Shown here: one piece after another, positions 31,701-37,182 of the stretch
Position numbering within the stretch: position 1 is the first letter of the stretch
How the letters are laid out: the number at the start of each line of letters is the position of its first letter
Made by a program: the position numbers and the translations under genes
Notes under the pieces: generated by a model
Told to the model about the DNA's origin: nothing
Seen by the model: only the letters and a program-made list of their open reading frames with translations
Database searches by the model: none
Assembly: GCA_034679985.1 (NCBI GenBank)
Contig: JAXITR010000018.1
Location: 1 to 37,182, forward strand
Length of the DNA stretch: 37,182 nt
From: CAMDTE01 sp034679985
Lineage (GTDB): Bacteria > Bacteroidota > Bacteroidia > Flavobacteriales > Schleiferiaceae
Reading direction: 5' to 3'

Positions 31701-32515
31701 CAGCGAAAAGGAATGGTCCCAGTACCTTGCAAAACTACACCTCGCTGGGAAAGTGCCGAGTTCGATGCAGTTCGGACCGCATTGTCCTCAAAAAGCACCG
31801 TGTCCGTGGCGTAAAACCAGGCAGCCGAATAATTCTGATTTACAAACCGGGATTTCTGAACACGAATGTTCCGGGGAATGAGCGCAGCATTGGTAGTGAA
31901 GGGTATGTATACCCCAATCCCTGCACCCGAAAACTGAACGTCGTAAAAAGAAATATCCCGCAGCAAACTGGGGGTTGTTGCGAAAACAACGGCTGAGTTG
32001 GTGGTAGCGTTGGTCAGAACCGGCGCAGACATGATGCACTTGGAGAATTTGATGTTGCCGGTGGCCGCGCCGACGGTAGCTGCTCCCAACAACTCCACCA
32101 CGCGGTGGTTGGCGGTGTTGGCCGTAGATTGAATGACTAAATTTCGGAATTCCAAATGCTTAGCTCCTGAGATTTGAAGGGCATACAGTGTGGAGCCGGA
32201 GGTGGCGATGACCGCCGGCGCTACGCCTTGAGCAGAATCCACCAAAAAGCGAACGCGGTTTACGGGTGAAGTACCGGTGATGGACCCAATACTAACCGAG
32301 GGATGCGTGGTTCCCGGTGCAATTAATACAGAAACCGGCCCCGATACACCCTGGGCGGTCAATGCGGACACCGCTGCTTGCAAGGTGGTATAATTGGTGG
32401 TGCCAGAGCCGGCGGGATTAACCGTGTAGGTTCCCGACAACTGGGCCCACAGACCCATGGGGGCTAAACAAAGGGCCAAAAAGAAAATTCCGGTACGACG
32501 CAAGGATTCCAACAT
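25646..32515 (-). CDS. Giant T9SS-secreted modular surface protein: beta-helix, FN3/MAM-like repeats, PKD, 2289 aa
   Basis: Domains in order: signal peptide 1-24 (FFLALCLAPMGLWAQ); right-handed parallel beta-helix about 27-482, closing with PDRGADEYG; FN3-like domains at about 488-577, 770-855, 1050-1136, 1323-1408 and 1598-1685; between them MAM/jelly-roll-like domains at 580-768, 857-1048, 1138-1322 and 1410-1596 (PWxExFD, CW, TGPxxDHT, DxAIDD); a CTNGCNYTLTLTDQFSDGW domain 1687-1797; a sixth FN3 1798-1886; four PKD domains 1888-2206 (WSWGD, WTWGDGT, WYFGDGT, WFFGDGN); and a type A sorting domain 2215-2289 (VYPNPVRPGQ). It is likely exported through T9SS and displayed or released as an adhesin or glycan-binding protein; ligands are unknown. 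The ATG at 32515 follows a gACCTTTG box by 5 bases. Its 3' end overlaps the LytTR gene. A paralogue lies immediately upstream. Confidence 0.88.
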   Translation of the reverse strand: MLESLRRTGIFFLALCLAPMGLWAQLSGTYTVNPAGSGTTNYTTLQAAVSALTAQGVSGPVSVLIAPGTTHPSVSIGSITGTSPVNRVRFLVDSAQGVAPAVIATSGSTLYALQISGAKHLEFRNLVIQSTANTANHRVVELLGAATVGAATGNIKFSKCIMSAPVLTNATTNSAVVFATTPSLLRDISFYDVQFSGAGIGVYIPFTTNAALIPRNIRVQKSRFVNQNYSAAWFYATDTVLFEDNAVRTASNSALSQRGVVLQGTGTIPFRWAVVRRNKIRVQSTNGGYGIFLSTFGTATSPVVTVENNAVYIPAGSGTNFGIYAFNTRRVHFFHNSLRVDKGIGSSTSAVFSVFGTPGSVGDLQFRNNLCVSYGGSMAVAVNVNGATASNVFTSFSHNVHYAPHSGNPFRFNNINYATLAAWQTATSMDANSVYEDPLVSESNLRTLGALADGTAVPVGTFVDFDNQARSGTLPDRGADEYGSATCVNPTVPTLVYARMQSIGLQWTSPNTTVLQRQIRYVRAAAQGTFWIKSNAQLTDSITGLQPLTDYRIWVRDICAAGDTGLWVGPFLATTSSVPCAILAAPYKEDFEGLNWFPNPNNQGVGILDPCWNQGDTSFFYWRVNNTATSTGFTGPSNDNTANGTRYLHAESRSGGSLTTTAIVTPWISLNTLNTAELKFASHRYGFAVSGLLVQAQVYPSGNWVNVLNLGGVFQTAKTDPWSEHTAPLNTFAGDTIRLRFTVTKTFATALNADVAIDDIRIDSVRTCLPPNTPSVVTATATSIVIGWTATSGSGWQVQYGPSGFVLGSGTQRTSPTGIFTASGLSPSTAYDFYVRDSCGPNNYSVWTKVFTASTFCGVVQTPWTENFDNPSFIRPTNWNTPGVIPNCWNRSPAAPATGYQWNPAPPFNFNNFTGPVGDHTGGGKFMAAFNTVFGAPNLTTNLRTPAISLVGLSQPELSFWVHGFGQDLTTLEVQVKESKTSVTTWTTVLTLNGPQQSSQTAPWEEHILSLSNWVGDTIFIRFIGARSAINSNFAQWSLDDIAVKQAAPCPKPQQLQVVGTTSTSATLSWTGTGSSPWIIRFGPGLINPNGGTKVVANSNPFTLLGLNPSTTYSAFLKDSCSGSVSQWVGPLQFTTDCAPVATPYFENFDGSDFVIGSFAAGTLAPCWSRSSTAGYLMTPGPQGFPSTLTGTTSDHTTGSGKFIFSNVINTLGATLVTDVVSPPISTVPLDTPEVSFWYHMFGANIVGLSLEVFNGQAWTQVWTISGQQQTSNTSPWLKAIVSLAAYQEDTIKLRFKASRNVLTGFSAQVAIDDLDIHEQPSCPQPTSITATSITTTSASLNWLGTASSYQISYGTVGHTPGSASSATTSVRPYLLTGLSASTTYAVYVRRVCGAGFSDWEGPLVFSTACGTVQAPWAESFDSPFWIPQTGFSTQPGKIPTCWTRTDTTNYFFTPQVGATPTVQSGPNFSATGPSGKYLYASAPFGAGGSFTRIITPWIDLTPLNVGELSFSSHRFGSDIVSLTVEATTNGSTWNTLLTLNGPSQTAKSSPWQEHLVTLAAYNNATIKLRFTATRSTNGFNSAVAIDQLDIHETPLCPKPTAMTVTATSPTTASVNWTGTATSGVIEYGPRGFVRGTGTKVYAPTKPQAITGLTPWTTYDFYVKDSCGAVNGASPWYGPDSTTTPGCTNGCNYTLTLTDQFSDGWSTTFGAPPYHFVTLVTGTRTKSYTLTTGALQNFTIPVCPGQPFVLSFTNVGAFSSECGITVRNSANAIVYQRTPGINLPSGTLFTTTSTCSSCPPPTGGAISGISSTQATLSFTKNAAFADVAIGLPGFLPSMTTKVANVNSPYVFTGLTSNTVYHVYYRDSCGTGGNVSGWIGPLIFTTTNCPPVAAVANLTSRVANTIQVSNAGSTPGVTYTWSWGDVTPNNTGATASHTYAGPGTYVVTLTVSNPCGSTSTSQLVVVICSPITANFYTLGTGLSRNFVSNGTGQPTTYTWTWGDGTPNGFGSSRVHTFAVDGKYYVTLKVKNACGDSAVFGDTVAVCGPVTSSFTHTTSGSVLNATATSSANAVRWKWYFGDGTTGSGATPSHTYSTSGSFSVRLVSFNLCGDSASATNTVVVCVSPVAKFTATIISSSGAGMKVLFDATSSTGATQYKWFFGDGNSATGTNFVQHNYAVPSLSYVVTLIVNNTCGDDDTLSYRLSQIGLDETKVSAQNVYPNPVRPGQTVYGLPESTQTLNASLYSLDGRCVHEILVDAETDSVELPGFLPAGTYYLNWMGTAYRLVVIP
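25649..25873 (-). other. Type A T9SS sorting domain of the first giant protein
   Basis: Residues 2215-2289: NVYPNPVRPGQ opening, ASLYSLDGRC central strand, PGFLPAGTYYLNW and the end AYRLVVIP. The last residue is followed directly by the stop. The final 25 codons plus stop are antisense to the LytTR gene. Confidence 0.85.
27458..31054 (-). repeat. Array of about 280-residue FN3 plus MAM-like modules in the first giant protein
   Basis: Four FN3/MAM-like pairs and a fifth FN3 recur through residues 488-1686. Each FN3 ends YxxxVRDxCG...W.GP..F.T.C and each MAM-like unit runs from P(W/Y)xExFD through CW, TGPxxDHT, a long beta-rich stretch and DxAIDD(I/L)xI. Cysteines fall at fixed places in each module, suggesting one or two disulfides per unit. 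Copies are clearly homologous but well diverged at residue level. Confidence 0.8.
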
Positions 32516-32520
32516 AGAAC

Positions 32521-32528
32521 CAAAGGTC
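32521..32528 (-). promoter_or_regulatory. gACCTTTG -7-like box for the first giant protein
   Basis: The minus strand reads GACCTTTG, one mismatch to TAnnTTTG, ending 5 bases before the ATG at 32515. It lies in the 44-base gap after the upstream paralogue, so the gene may be transcribed separately from it. Confidence 0.5.
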
Positions 32529-32559
32529 GTACCGGAACCTCATTCCGAGCAATAGGCTA

Positions 32560-35500
32560 CTATTCTGTGCAATTCACAGCAATCGTTTCGGTACCCGCCG
32601 TTGAGCGAATGACAATCCGGTACACGCCCGGTGCCCAGTCCAAAGTGCTGAGTTGGAATTCTCCGGATGCGTAGAGCAGGGATTCCATGGGTTTTTGCAG
32701 CAAGATGCGCCCAACCGCATCCACTACCTCAACCGTTGCCTGAGGCCCCCGATCAACCAACTGAATCAAGTGTAAATCCGAACCGCGGAGTACCGGATTT
32801 GGAAACGCCACCAAACCACCTAGGCTACTCTCCGATGCACCGGCGCGATTGAGCTTGATGGTGATGGTATCGGACAGGCCACAGGAATTCGTAACGATCA
32901 AGGTGACGTTGTAATTCAAACTGGGAACTCCGTACACGTGTTGGATGAAGTTGGCTCCCGTACTCGACGAGCCGTCGCCCCAGAACCACTGGAACTGGGT
33001 GGCGCCCACGCTGCCGGTGGCGTCGAACTGAACCGTCATACCGCTGCCGTTGGAACTGACGATGAAGAACGTAAAGGCCGCAGTGGGTTTGGTGCACACC
33101 TGGATGGTTTGGGAACTGGTGGCGGAGTCACCGCAAGCATTTACCGCGATCAGGGTCACCGTGTAGTTGCCACCGGTGGTGTACGTGACCGACGGTGCAG
33201 CCCCGGTGCCGGTGGTGCTGTTGCCAAAATCCCAGTAGTACGTGGTGGCATTCGGCGCATTCGCGGTGAAATTGAGCGTCAAAACGTTGGCAACGTACGT
33301 GAATGCCGCCGTTTGCGGTGCACAGACGATAACGGTCTGTGTTGAAGTAGCCGTTTGTCCGCATTGGTCGGTAACGGTCAACACAACAGAGTACGTTCCG
33401 TTGGCGGCAAAAACATGGGTTGGGTTGGGACCGGACGCCGTAGCTCCCGCGCCAAAATTCCAACTGTAGGTCAAAGAAGTACCGGTTGATGCGGAGGCAT
33501 TGAACACCACGGACAATCCGGTGGCAACGGCCGTAAATGAGGCCGTAGGCGGTGGGCACGGATTGTTGCAGGCCGCTTTGCCCTCGTACTTAAATCCAGA
33601 CGTCAAGGCAGGGCTGTTGTTTGCCCCTACACGCGTACTCAGGGTTGTTCCTGTTGGAGATTTCAAAATCCAACCGCATTCGCCACTCCATTGTCCACCG
33701 TTTACAAAATTCAACCGGATGGTGTCTCCATCGCACGCCGGCAAGGAGAACACCGCTTGGTTGCCTGTGTTGAAGGTGTAGCTGGTGGTGGTGGTTCCAA
33801 CGGTCACGTCCAAACGGTGGGAAGTGGTGCCGGCTTGGTTGGCGCGCCAGCCGTCGCCAAAGGAATCGGTCAAGGTCAGCTGGTACAAACAGCCATTCGT
33901 ACACGCAAAGGTGCTGAACGTAATGGGCCCTACCGAAGTGGAAATGCCCGACGCTCCACAATTGTCCCGCACGTAAACCTGGTACGTGGTACCCAAGGTC
34001 AAACCGCTCAAAATAAACGGATTGGTGGTGGCTGCTACTACGGTTCCAGACCCCGGCGTAAATCCTACCGGGCCGTACTCAATTTGCCACGCGGTTGCAC
34101 CCCCGGTAGTCCACGTAACTTGTGCGGTGGTTGTGGTCAATGGGGTAACCGCCACATTGGTAGGCGGTGGGCACGACGGTGCAGACGTAATGCTGAAGTC
34201 GTCGATGGCGATGTCCGCCATTTGCGGCGTGGCATTCGCTAAATTCCGACGCGCCACAAACCGGAACGCTACGTTCTGCCCGGTGTAGGTGTTCAGCGGT
34301 AGGGTCTTTTCCAACCACTGATTTCCTTGCGGTCCACCGATGGAATCCAAAAACGTCCAAGCGCCCGTTCCGACTTTGATTTCGGCACGCAAACTGCGGA
34401 TGGCCACACCGTCCATGTGGTACCAGAATTTCAATTGAGGCAACGGTAAGGTGCTCAGGTTGATCGTGGGCGATTCCAGAGTTGCAGTGGCACCCGTAGT
34501 ACTCAAAGAGGCTTCCGTGTAGACATACCGACCGTTTCCGGAGGTGTGGTCCGAGGCCGGCCCTGTGGTACCTGTGGGCGTTTGGCCTTGCCCCCCACCC
34601 CAATGAAACTGCGGAGTGGTACCGGCTGAGTTGGGAGTTCGGGTCCAACAGGGATCAATCGTGGATCCCGCATTCCAGAAATTATTGGGGTTGCCCAAAG
34701 CACCCATGGTGAAGGTGTTGTCAAAATATTCGTAGTACGGTACCGTGGCAACGCCGCAAGCGGTACTCGCCGCCACCGGCCCCACCCAGAGCGACTTGTC
34801 CGCAGCGGAACACACCTTGCGCACGTAAAAATGGTAGGTGGTGGAAGGAGAAAGACCGGTGACGGTGAACGGACTGCCCGTTGCAACGACGGTGGTTCCC
34901 GCTCCCGAAATAAATCCAACTGGACCGTACTCTACTTCAAACGAGGTACCCGTTGCCGTCCACGCCAAAGTTGCGGTGGTGGTGGTGGATGCCGTTGAAG
35001 AGAATGCCGTAGGCGCAATGCAGGTAGGACCGGCAACGATGCTCACGTCGTCTATAGCCAAATCACCCAATTGACCGCCGCCGGGTCCTCCCCCACCGGG
35101 TCCACCGGCAGGCTTCGCAACGCGGAAACGAATTTGAACGGTGTCGTTGGCGTAGGCATTCAAAGACACCGTCACTTTTTGCCACGAATTGCCTTGGTTG
35201 CCCGCCTGCGTGTAAGCATTGGAAATCCAAGCGTTGTTGTGGAACACATCCACAGATAAGGTGCCTTGGTTCGCTCCAAATTGGTGCTTCCAAAACACCA
35301 ATTCCGGATTCACCAAAGTGGACAAGAAAACTTTGGGAGAAACCAGCTCTGCGGTATTCCCAACCCCAGAAGCTTCTGCATACACGTAGGCCCCACTTCC
35401 GGTGGTGTGGTCCGACGCCGGACCCGTCAAGGGACCGTTGAACGTTGCACCCGTGCCGCCGCCCCAGTGGTACCCGGCCAAGGGATTTCTGCTCCAACAG

Positions 35501-37182
35501 CCTCCGATGGTGCTTCCGCTGTTTTGCGGCGCAGTTCCTTCCGCGAAGCCCGTTGTAAATGCTTCGGTCCACGGAGCAGTGATCGCCGTGCAAACGGTGC
35601 TTGCGTTCACCGGCCCAACCCACGCAGACTTATCCGTTGAAGAGCAAACCCGACGGACGTAAAACTGATAGCTGGTGGCAGGAGTTAAGCCCGTAACCAC
35701 AAACGGAGCTGCAGTAGCTACTACTTGTGTTCCTGCTGGGGGGGTAAATCCTACCGGTCCGTACTGAACCTCAAACGATGCCCCCGGTGAAGTCCACGTT
35801 AGGGTTACCGAATTGGTGGACTGCGCCGTTACCGAGAAAGCTGTTGGCGCCGCACACGAAGGAGTTTGCTGCACTTGAAAATCGTCGATGGCAATATCGA
35901 CGGTGTTTGCGGCACCTGGATTGCGGGTTCCTACCCAACGGAATACCACCGTATCACCAGCAAAGGGGGCTGCTAAAGAAACAACCGCCTGTTGCCAAGG
36001 AGCTACGCCAGAGGTTTGGACCGGTCCGGTTTGCGTCCACAACGTAGTGAATGCACCGCCGTTGCTCACTTGAAATTCCAACTTGTTGATGAGTCCACCG
36101 TACATATGGTACCAAAATGAAACTTCCGTAGAAGTCAACGATGCCGTAGAAATGGGAGGCGACTCCAAATTTGCTGTGGTACCAAAGTTGGTTCCTTCGG
36201 TATAGAGAAACTTACCCGCAGCTGTTCCGGTGGTTTTGTCAAAATCCGGACCCGTCAAAGCGGTATTGGGCAACCCAGGTCCCGTCTTCCAAAAATAACC
36301 GGTGGTTCCACCGCGCGTCCAGCAATTGTCAACGGTTCCCGGGTCTTGAGCCGCAGTACCGGCACTCCAAGCAGTTCCCGTAAACGTCTCCAGATACGGT
36401 GCGGTTGCGGTTGGAATTAGGGGCGCACAAGGCACCTTCACCACCAACGGCCCCACCCAAATGGAGCCACTGCCTGCACCGCAGCTGTCGCGCACCCAGA
36501 AGGTGTACGTTGAACCCGGGGTCAAACCAGAAACAGTATGTGGCTTGCTGGAAACCCCCACGCGCGTTCCGGTACCTGCCGCAGCGGTGGCACCCGGAGC
36601 ATAGCTGATTAGCCAATTGGTTGCCCCCCCGGTGGTCCACTGCAAGCGCACCGATGTAGGCGTAGTTTTTTGAACTGCAAAAGCCGTTGGCTTGGGGCAA
36701 GCATTGATCACCTTGATTTCGTCCAGCGCCATGTCCGAATAATTCGCCGTACCGCGGGTGGCGCGGAATCGAATCACTACGGTGTCCGACGGAACAGAAC
36801 CTAAGGACAATGCAGTATCCCGCCAAACAGCGTTCTGGGTAGCTTGCTGCTGACCTGAAAATACCGAAACCGGGGCACTCCATCCTGTTTTTGGATTCCA
36901 AAAATCAACGGCCAAACTGCCCATTGTACCTCCGTGCGCATGGTAAGAGAATCGAACCTCCGGATTGGCCAACCCTACCAAAGAAATAGGACGGGTTTGC
37001 AGCAAAGCCACTTGACCGGTTACGCCTGCTGATGATTCCGTGTACAAGTAGCGTCCGGTTCCGGATTTATCGGTCGGTGGACCGGTAAAAAAGGGTGGGT
37101 TTTGCGTGGAAGTTGGACCGGTTCGCACCGCCCAGTAATAAGGACTGGTGGAGCCCGTACCTCGGCCCGGATTGCGTTGCCA
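32560..37182 (-). CDS. Second giant T9SS-secreted modular protein, C-terminal 1540 residues, partial at right edge
   Basis: The frame is open to the window edge, so the N-terminus lies outside; the GTG-like codon at 37128 is internal. Visible order: part of a MAM-like domain; FN3; MAM-like; FN3; MAM-like; FN3; MAM-like; FN3; a CTNGCLYQLTLTDSFGDGW domain (codons 33903 to 33556); three PKD domains (33555 to 32845); and a T9SS sorting domain (32820 to 32563) beginning AFPNPVLRGSD. The sequence parallels the downstream giant gene, indicating tandem duplication, but it has one fewer PKD and lacks the FN3 between the DGW domain and the PKDs. One MAM-like domain carries a glycine-rich loop (35074-35106). 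The last residues, IAVNCTE, include an unusual near-terminal cysteine. Role inferred as surface adhesin or binding protein. Confidence 0.87.
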   Translation of the reverse strand, partial: WQRNPGRGTGSTSPYYWAVRTGPTSTQNPPFFTGPPTDKSGTGRYLYTESSAGVTGQVALLQTRPISLVGLANPEVRFSYHAHGGTMGSLAVDFWNPKTGWSAPVSVFSGQQQATQNAVWRDTALSLGSVPSDTVVIRFRATRGTANYSDMALDEIKVINACPKPTAFAVQKTTPTSVRLQWTTGGATNWLISYAPGATAAAGTGTRVGVSSKPHTVSGLTPGSTYTFWVRDSCGAGSGSIWVGPLVVKVPCAPLIPTATAPYLETFTGTAWSAGTAAQDPGTVDNCWTRGGTTGYFWKTGPGLPNTALTGPDFDKTTGTAAGKFLYTEGTNFGTTANLESPPISTASLTSTEVSFWYHMYGGLINKLEFQVSNGGAFTTLWTQTGPVQTSGVAPWQQAVVSLAAPFAGDTVVFRWVGTRNPGAANTVDIAIDDFQVQQTPSCAAPTAFSVTAQSTNSVTLTWTSPGASFEVQYGPVGFTPPAGTQVVATAAPFVVTGLTPATSYQFYVRRVCSSTDKSAWVGPVNASTVCTAITAPWTEAFTTGFAEGTAPQNSGSTIGGCWSRNPLAGYHWGGGTGATFNGPLTGPASDHTTGSGAYVYAEASGVGNTAELVSPKVFLSTLVNPELVFWKHQFGANQGTLSVDVFHNNAWISNAYTQAGNQGNSWQKVTVSLNAYANDTVQIRFRVAKPAGGPGGGGPGGGQLGDLAIDDVSIVAGPTCIAPTAFSSTASTTTTATLAWTATGTSFEVEYGPVGFISGAGTTVVATGSPFTVTGLSPSTTYHFYVRKVCSAADKSLWVGPVAASTACGVATVPYYEYFDNTFTMGALGNPNNFWNAGSTIDPCWTRTPNSAGTTPQFHWGGGQGQTPTGTTGPASDHTSGNGRYVYTEASLSTTGATATLESPTINLSTLPLPQLKFWYHMDGVAIRSLRAEIKVGTGAWTFLDSIGGPQGNQWLEKTLPLNTYTGQNVAFRFVARRNLANATPQMADIAIDDFSITSAPSCPPPTNVAVTPLTTTTAQVTWTTGGATAWQIEYGPVGFTPGSGTVVAATTNPFILSGLTLGTTYQVYVRDNCGASGISTSVGPITFSTFACTNGCLYQLTLTDSFGDGWRANQAGTTSHRLDVTVGTTTTSYTFNTGNQAVFSLPACDGDTIRLNFVNGGQWSGECGWILKSPTGTTLSTRVGANNSPALTSGFKYEGKAACNNPCPPPTASFTAVATGLSVVFNASASTGTSLTYSWNFGAGATASGPNPTHVFAANGTYSVVLTVTDQCGQTATSTQTVIVCAPQTAAFTYVANVLTLNFTANAPNATTYYWDFGNSTTGTGAAPSVTYTTGGNYTVTLIAVNACGDSATSSQTIQVCTKPTAAFTFFIVSSNGSGMTVQFDATGSVGATQFQWFWGDGSSSTGANFIQHVYGVPSLNYNVTLIVTNSCGLSDTITIKLNRAGASESSLGGLVAFPNPVLRGSDLHLIQLVDRGPQATVEVVDAVGRILLQKPMESLLYASGEFQLSTLDWAPGVYRIVIRSTAGTETIAVNCTE
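32563..32820 (-). other. Type A T9SS sorting domain of the second giant protein
   Basis: AFPNPVLRGSD opens the domain, VEVVDAVGRILLQKPM is the central strand, and LDWAPGVYRIVIRS is the late strand. The tail TETIAVNCTE has a cysteine four residues from the end, not usual for these domains. Confidence 0.85.
33904..37182 (-). repeat. Array of FN3 plus MAM-like modules in the second giant protein
   Basis: Four FN3 and four MAM-like domains (the first one cut by the edge) repeat the module seen in the neighbouring gene. Two FN3 copies, codons at about 35859-35590 and 35022-34753, are unusually alike (about 45 of 63 residues identical over SFEVxYGPVGF to the closing cysteine by hand alignment), suggesting a more recent internal duplication. 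Confidence 0.78.

Noticed and set aside
25646..37182. Regularly repeated DNA considered as CRISPR or tandem satellite
   Set aside because: The repeats follow protein domains of about 270-850 bases with diverged sequence in one open frame; there are no short identical repeats with unique spacers.
1..37182. tRNA, rRNA, insertion sequence, prophage or defence genes
   Set aside because: No gap is large enough for rRNA, no clover-leaf or transposase-like sequence was seen, and no nuclease, methylase or toxin-antitoxin motifs were found in any credible frame.

Overview
The window looks like chromosomal DNA of a Bacteroidota bacterium, most likely a flavobacterial/Cryomorphaceae-Schleiferiaceae-type marine lineage. 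Signs: type IX secretion (T9SS) C-terminal sorting domains on large secreted proteins, the ParA-ParB-DUF5683-DapB gene block, a fused alpha/beta 2-oxoacid dehydrogenase E1, CruF/CrtD-type carotenoid genes, no Shine-Dalgarno-like sequence at most operon heads, and repeated use of the Bacteroidota -7 box TAnnTTTG. Base composition is moderately GC-rich for the phylum. I see no rRNA, tRNA, CRISPR array, transposon or prophage. No gene-free stretch reaches 300 bases; the largest gaps are about 100 bases.

Layout. 1-82 (-): start of an ABC exporter, divergent from 120-2429 (+), a fused E1; the two share a palindromic promoter. 2451-3263 (-): murQ. 3332-6328 (+): parA, parB, a DUF5683 gene and dapB, tightly packed. 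6382-12797 (+): a parvulin-type PPIase, a SurA-like PPIase, a MoxR ATPase, signal peptidase I and a WbqC-family protein, all overlapping end to start, followed by a secreted unknown (12800-13825). 13934-15532 (+): acyl-CoA carboxylase beta subunit; 15612-17204 (+): a secreted kelch-like protein; 17247-17942 (+): terC. Then a minus-strand operon cruF - T9SS cargo - kdsB (21588 to 17980), divergent from kdsA (21623-22501 +). A second minus operon is crtD - small lipoprotein - SurA-like lipoprotein (25195 to 22513), divergent from a stand-alone LytTR regulator (25295-25723 +). The last 11.5 kb holds two tandem giant T9SS-secreted modular proteins (25646-32515 and 32560 to beyond the right edge, both -).

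Theme. Most genes serve the cell envelope: peptidoglycan (dapB, murQ), LPS Kdo (kdsA, kdsB), outer-membrane protein folding (PPIases, SurA), signal peptide removal (lepB), membrane carotenoids (cruF, crtD) and surface proteins exported by T9SS. Chromosome partition (parAB) and acyl-CoA/2-oxoacid metabolism complete the set.

The most interesting signals are: (i) nearly every operon head carries TAccTTTG or a close variant ending only 3-9 bases before the start codon, which predicts leaderless mRNAs; (ii) a perfect 10-base inverted repeat containing two such boxes back to back; (iii) a long inverted repeat between crtD and the LytTR gene; (iv) the LytTR gene reading 78 bases into the sorting domain of a giant surface protein on the other strand; (v) the giant proteins, built from a repeated module of about 280 residues (FN3 plus a MAM-like jelly roll), with a glycine-rich expansion and a locally duplicated FN3 unit.
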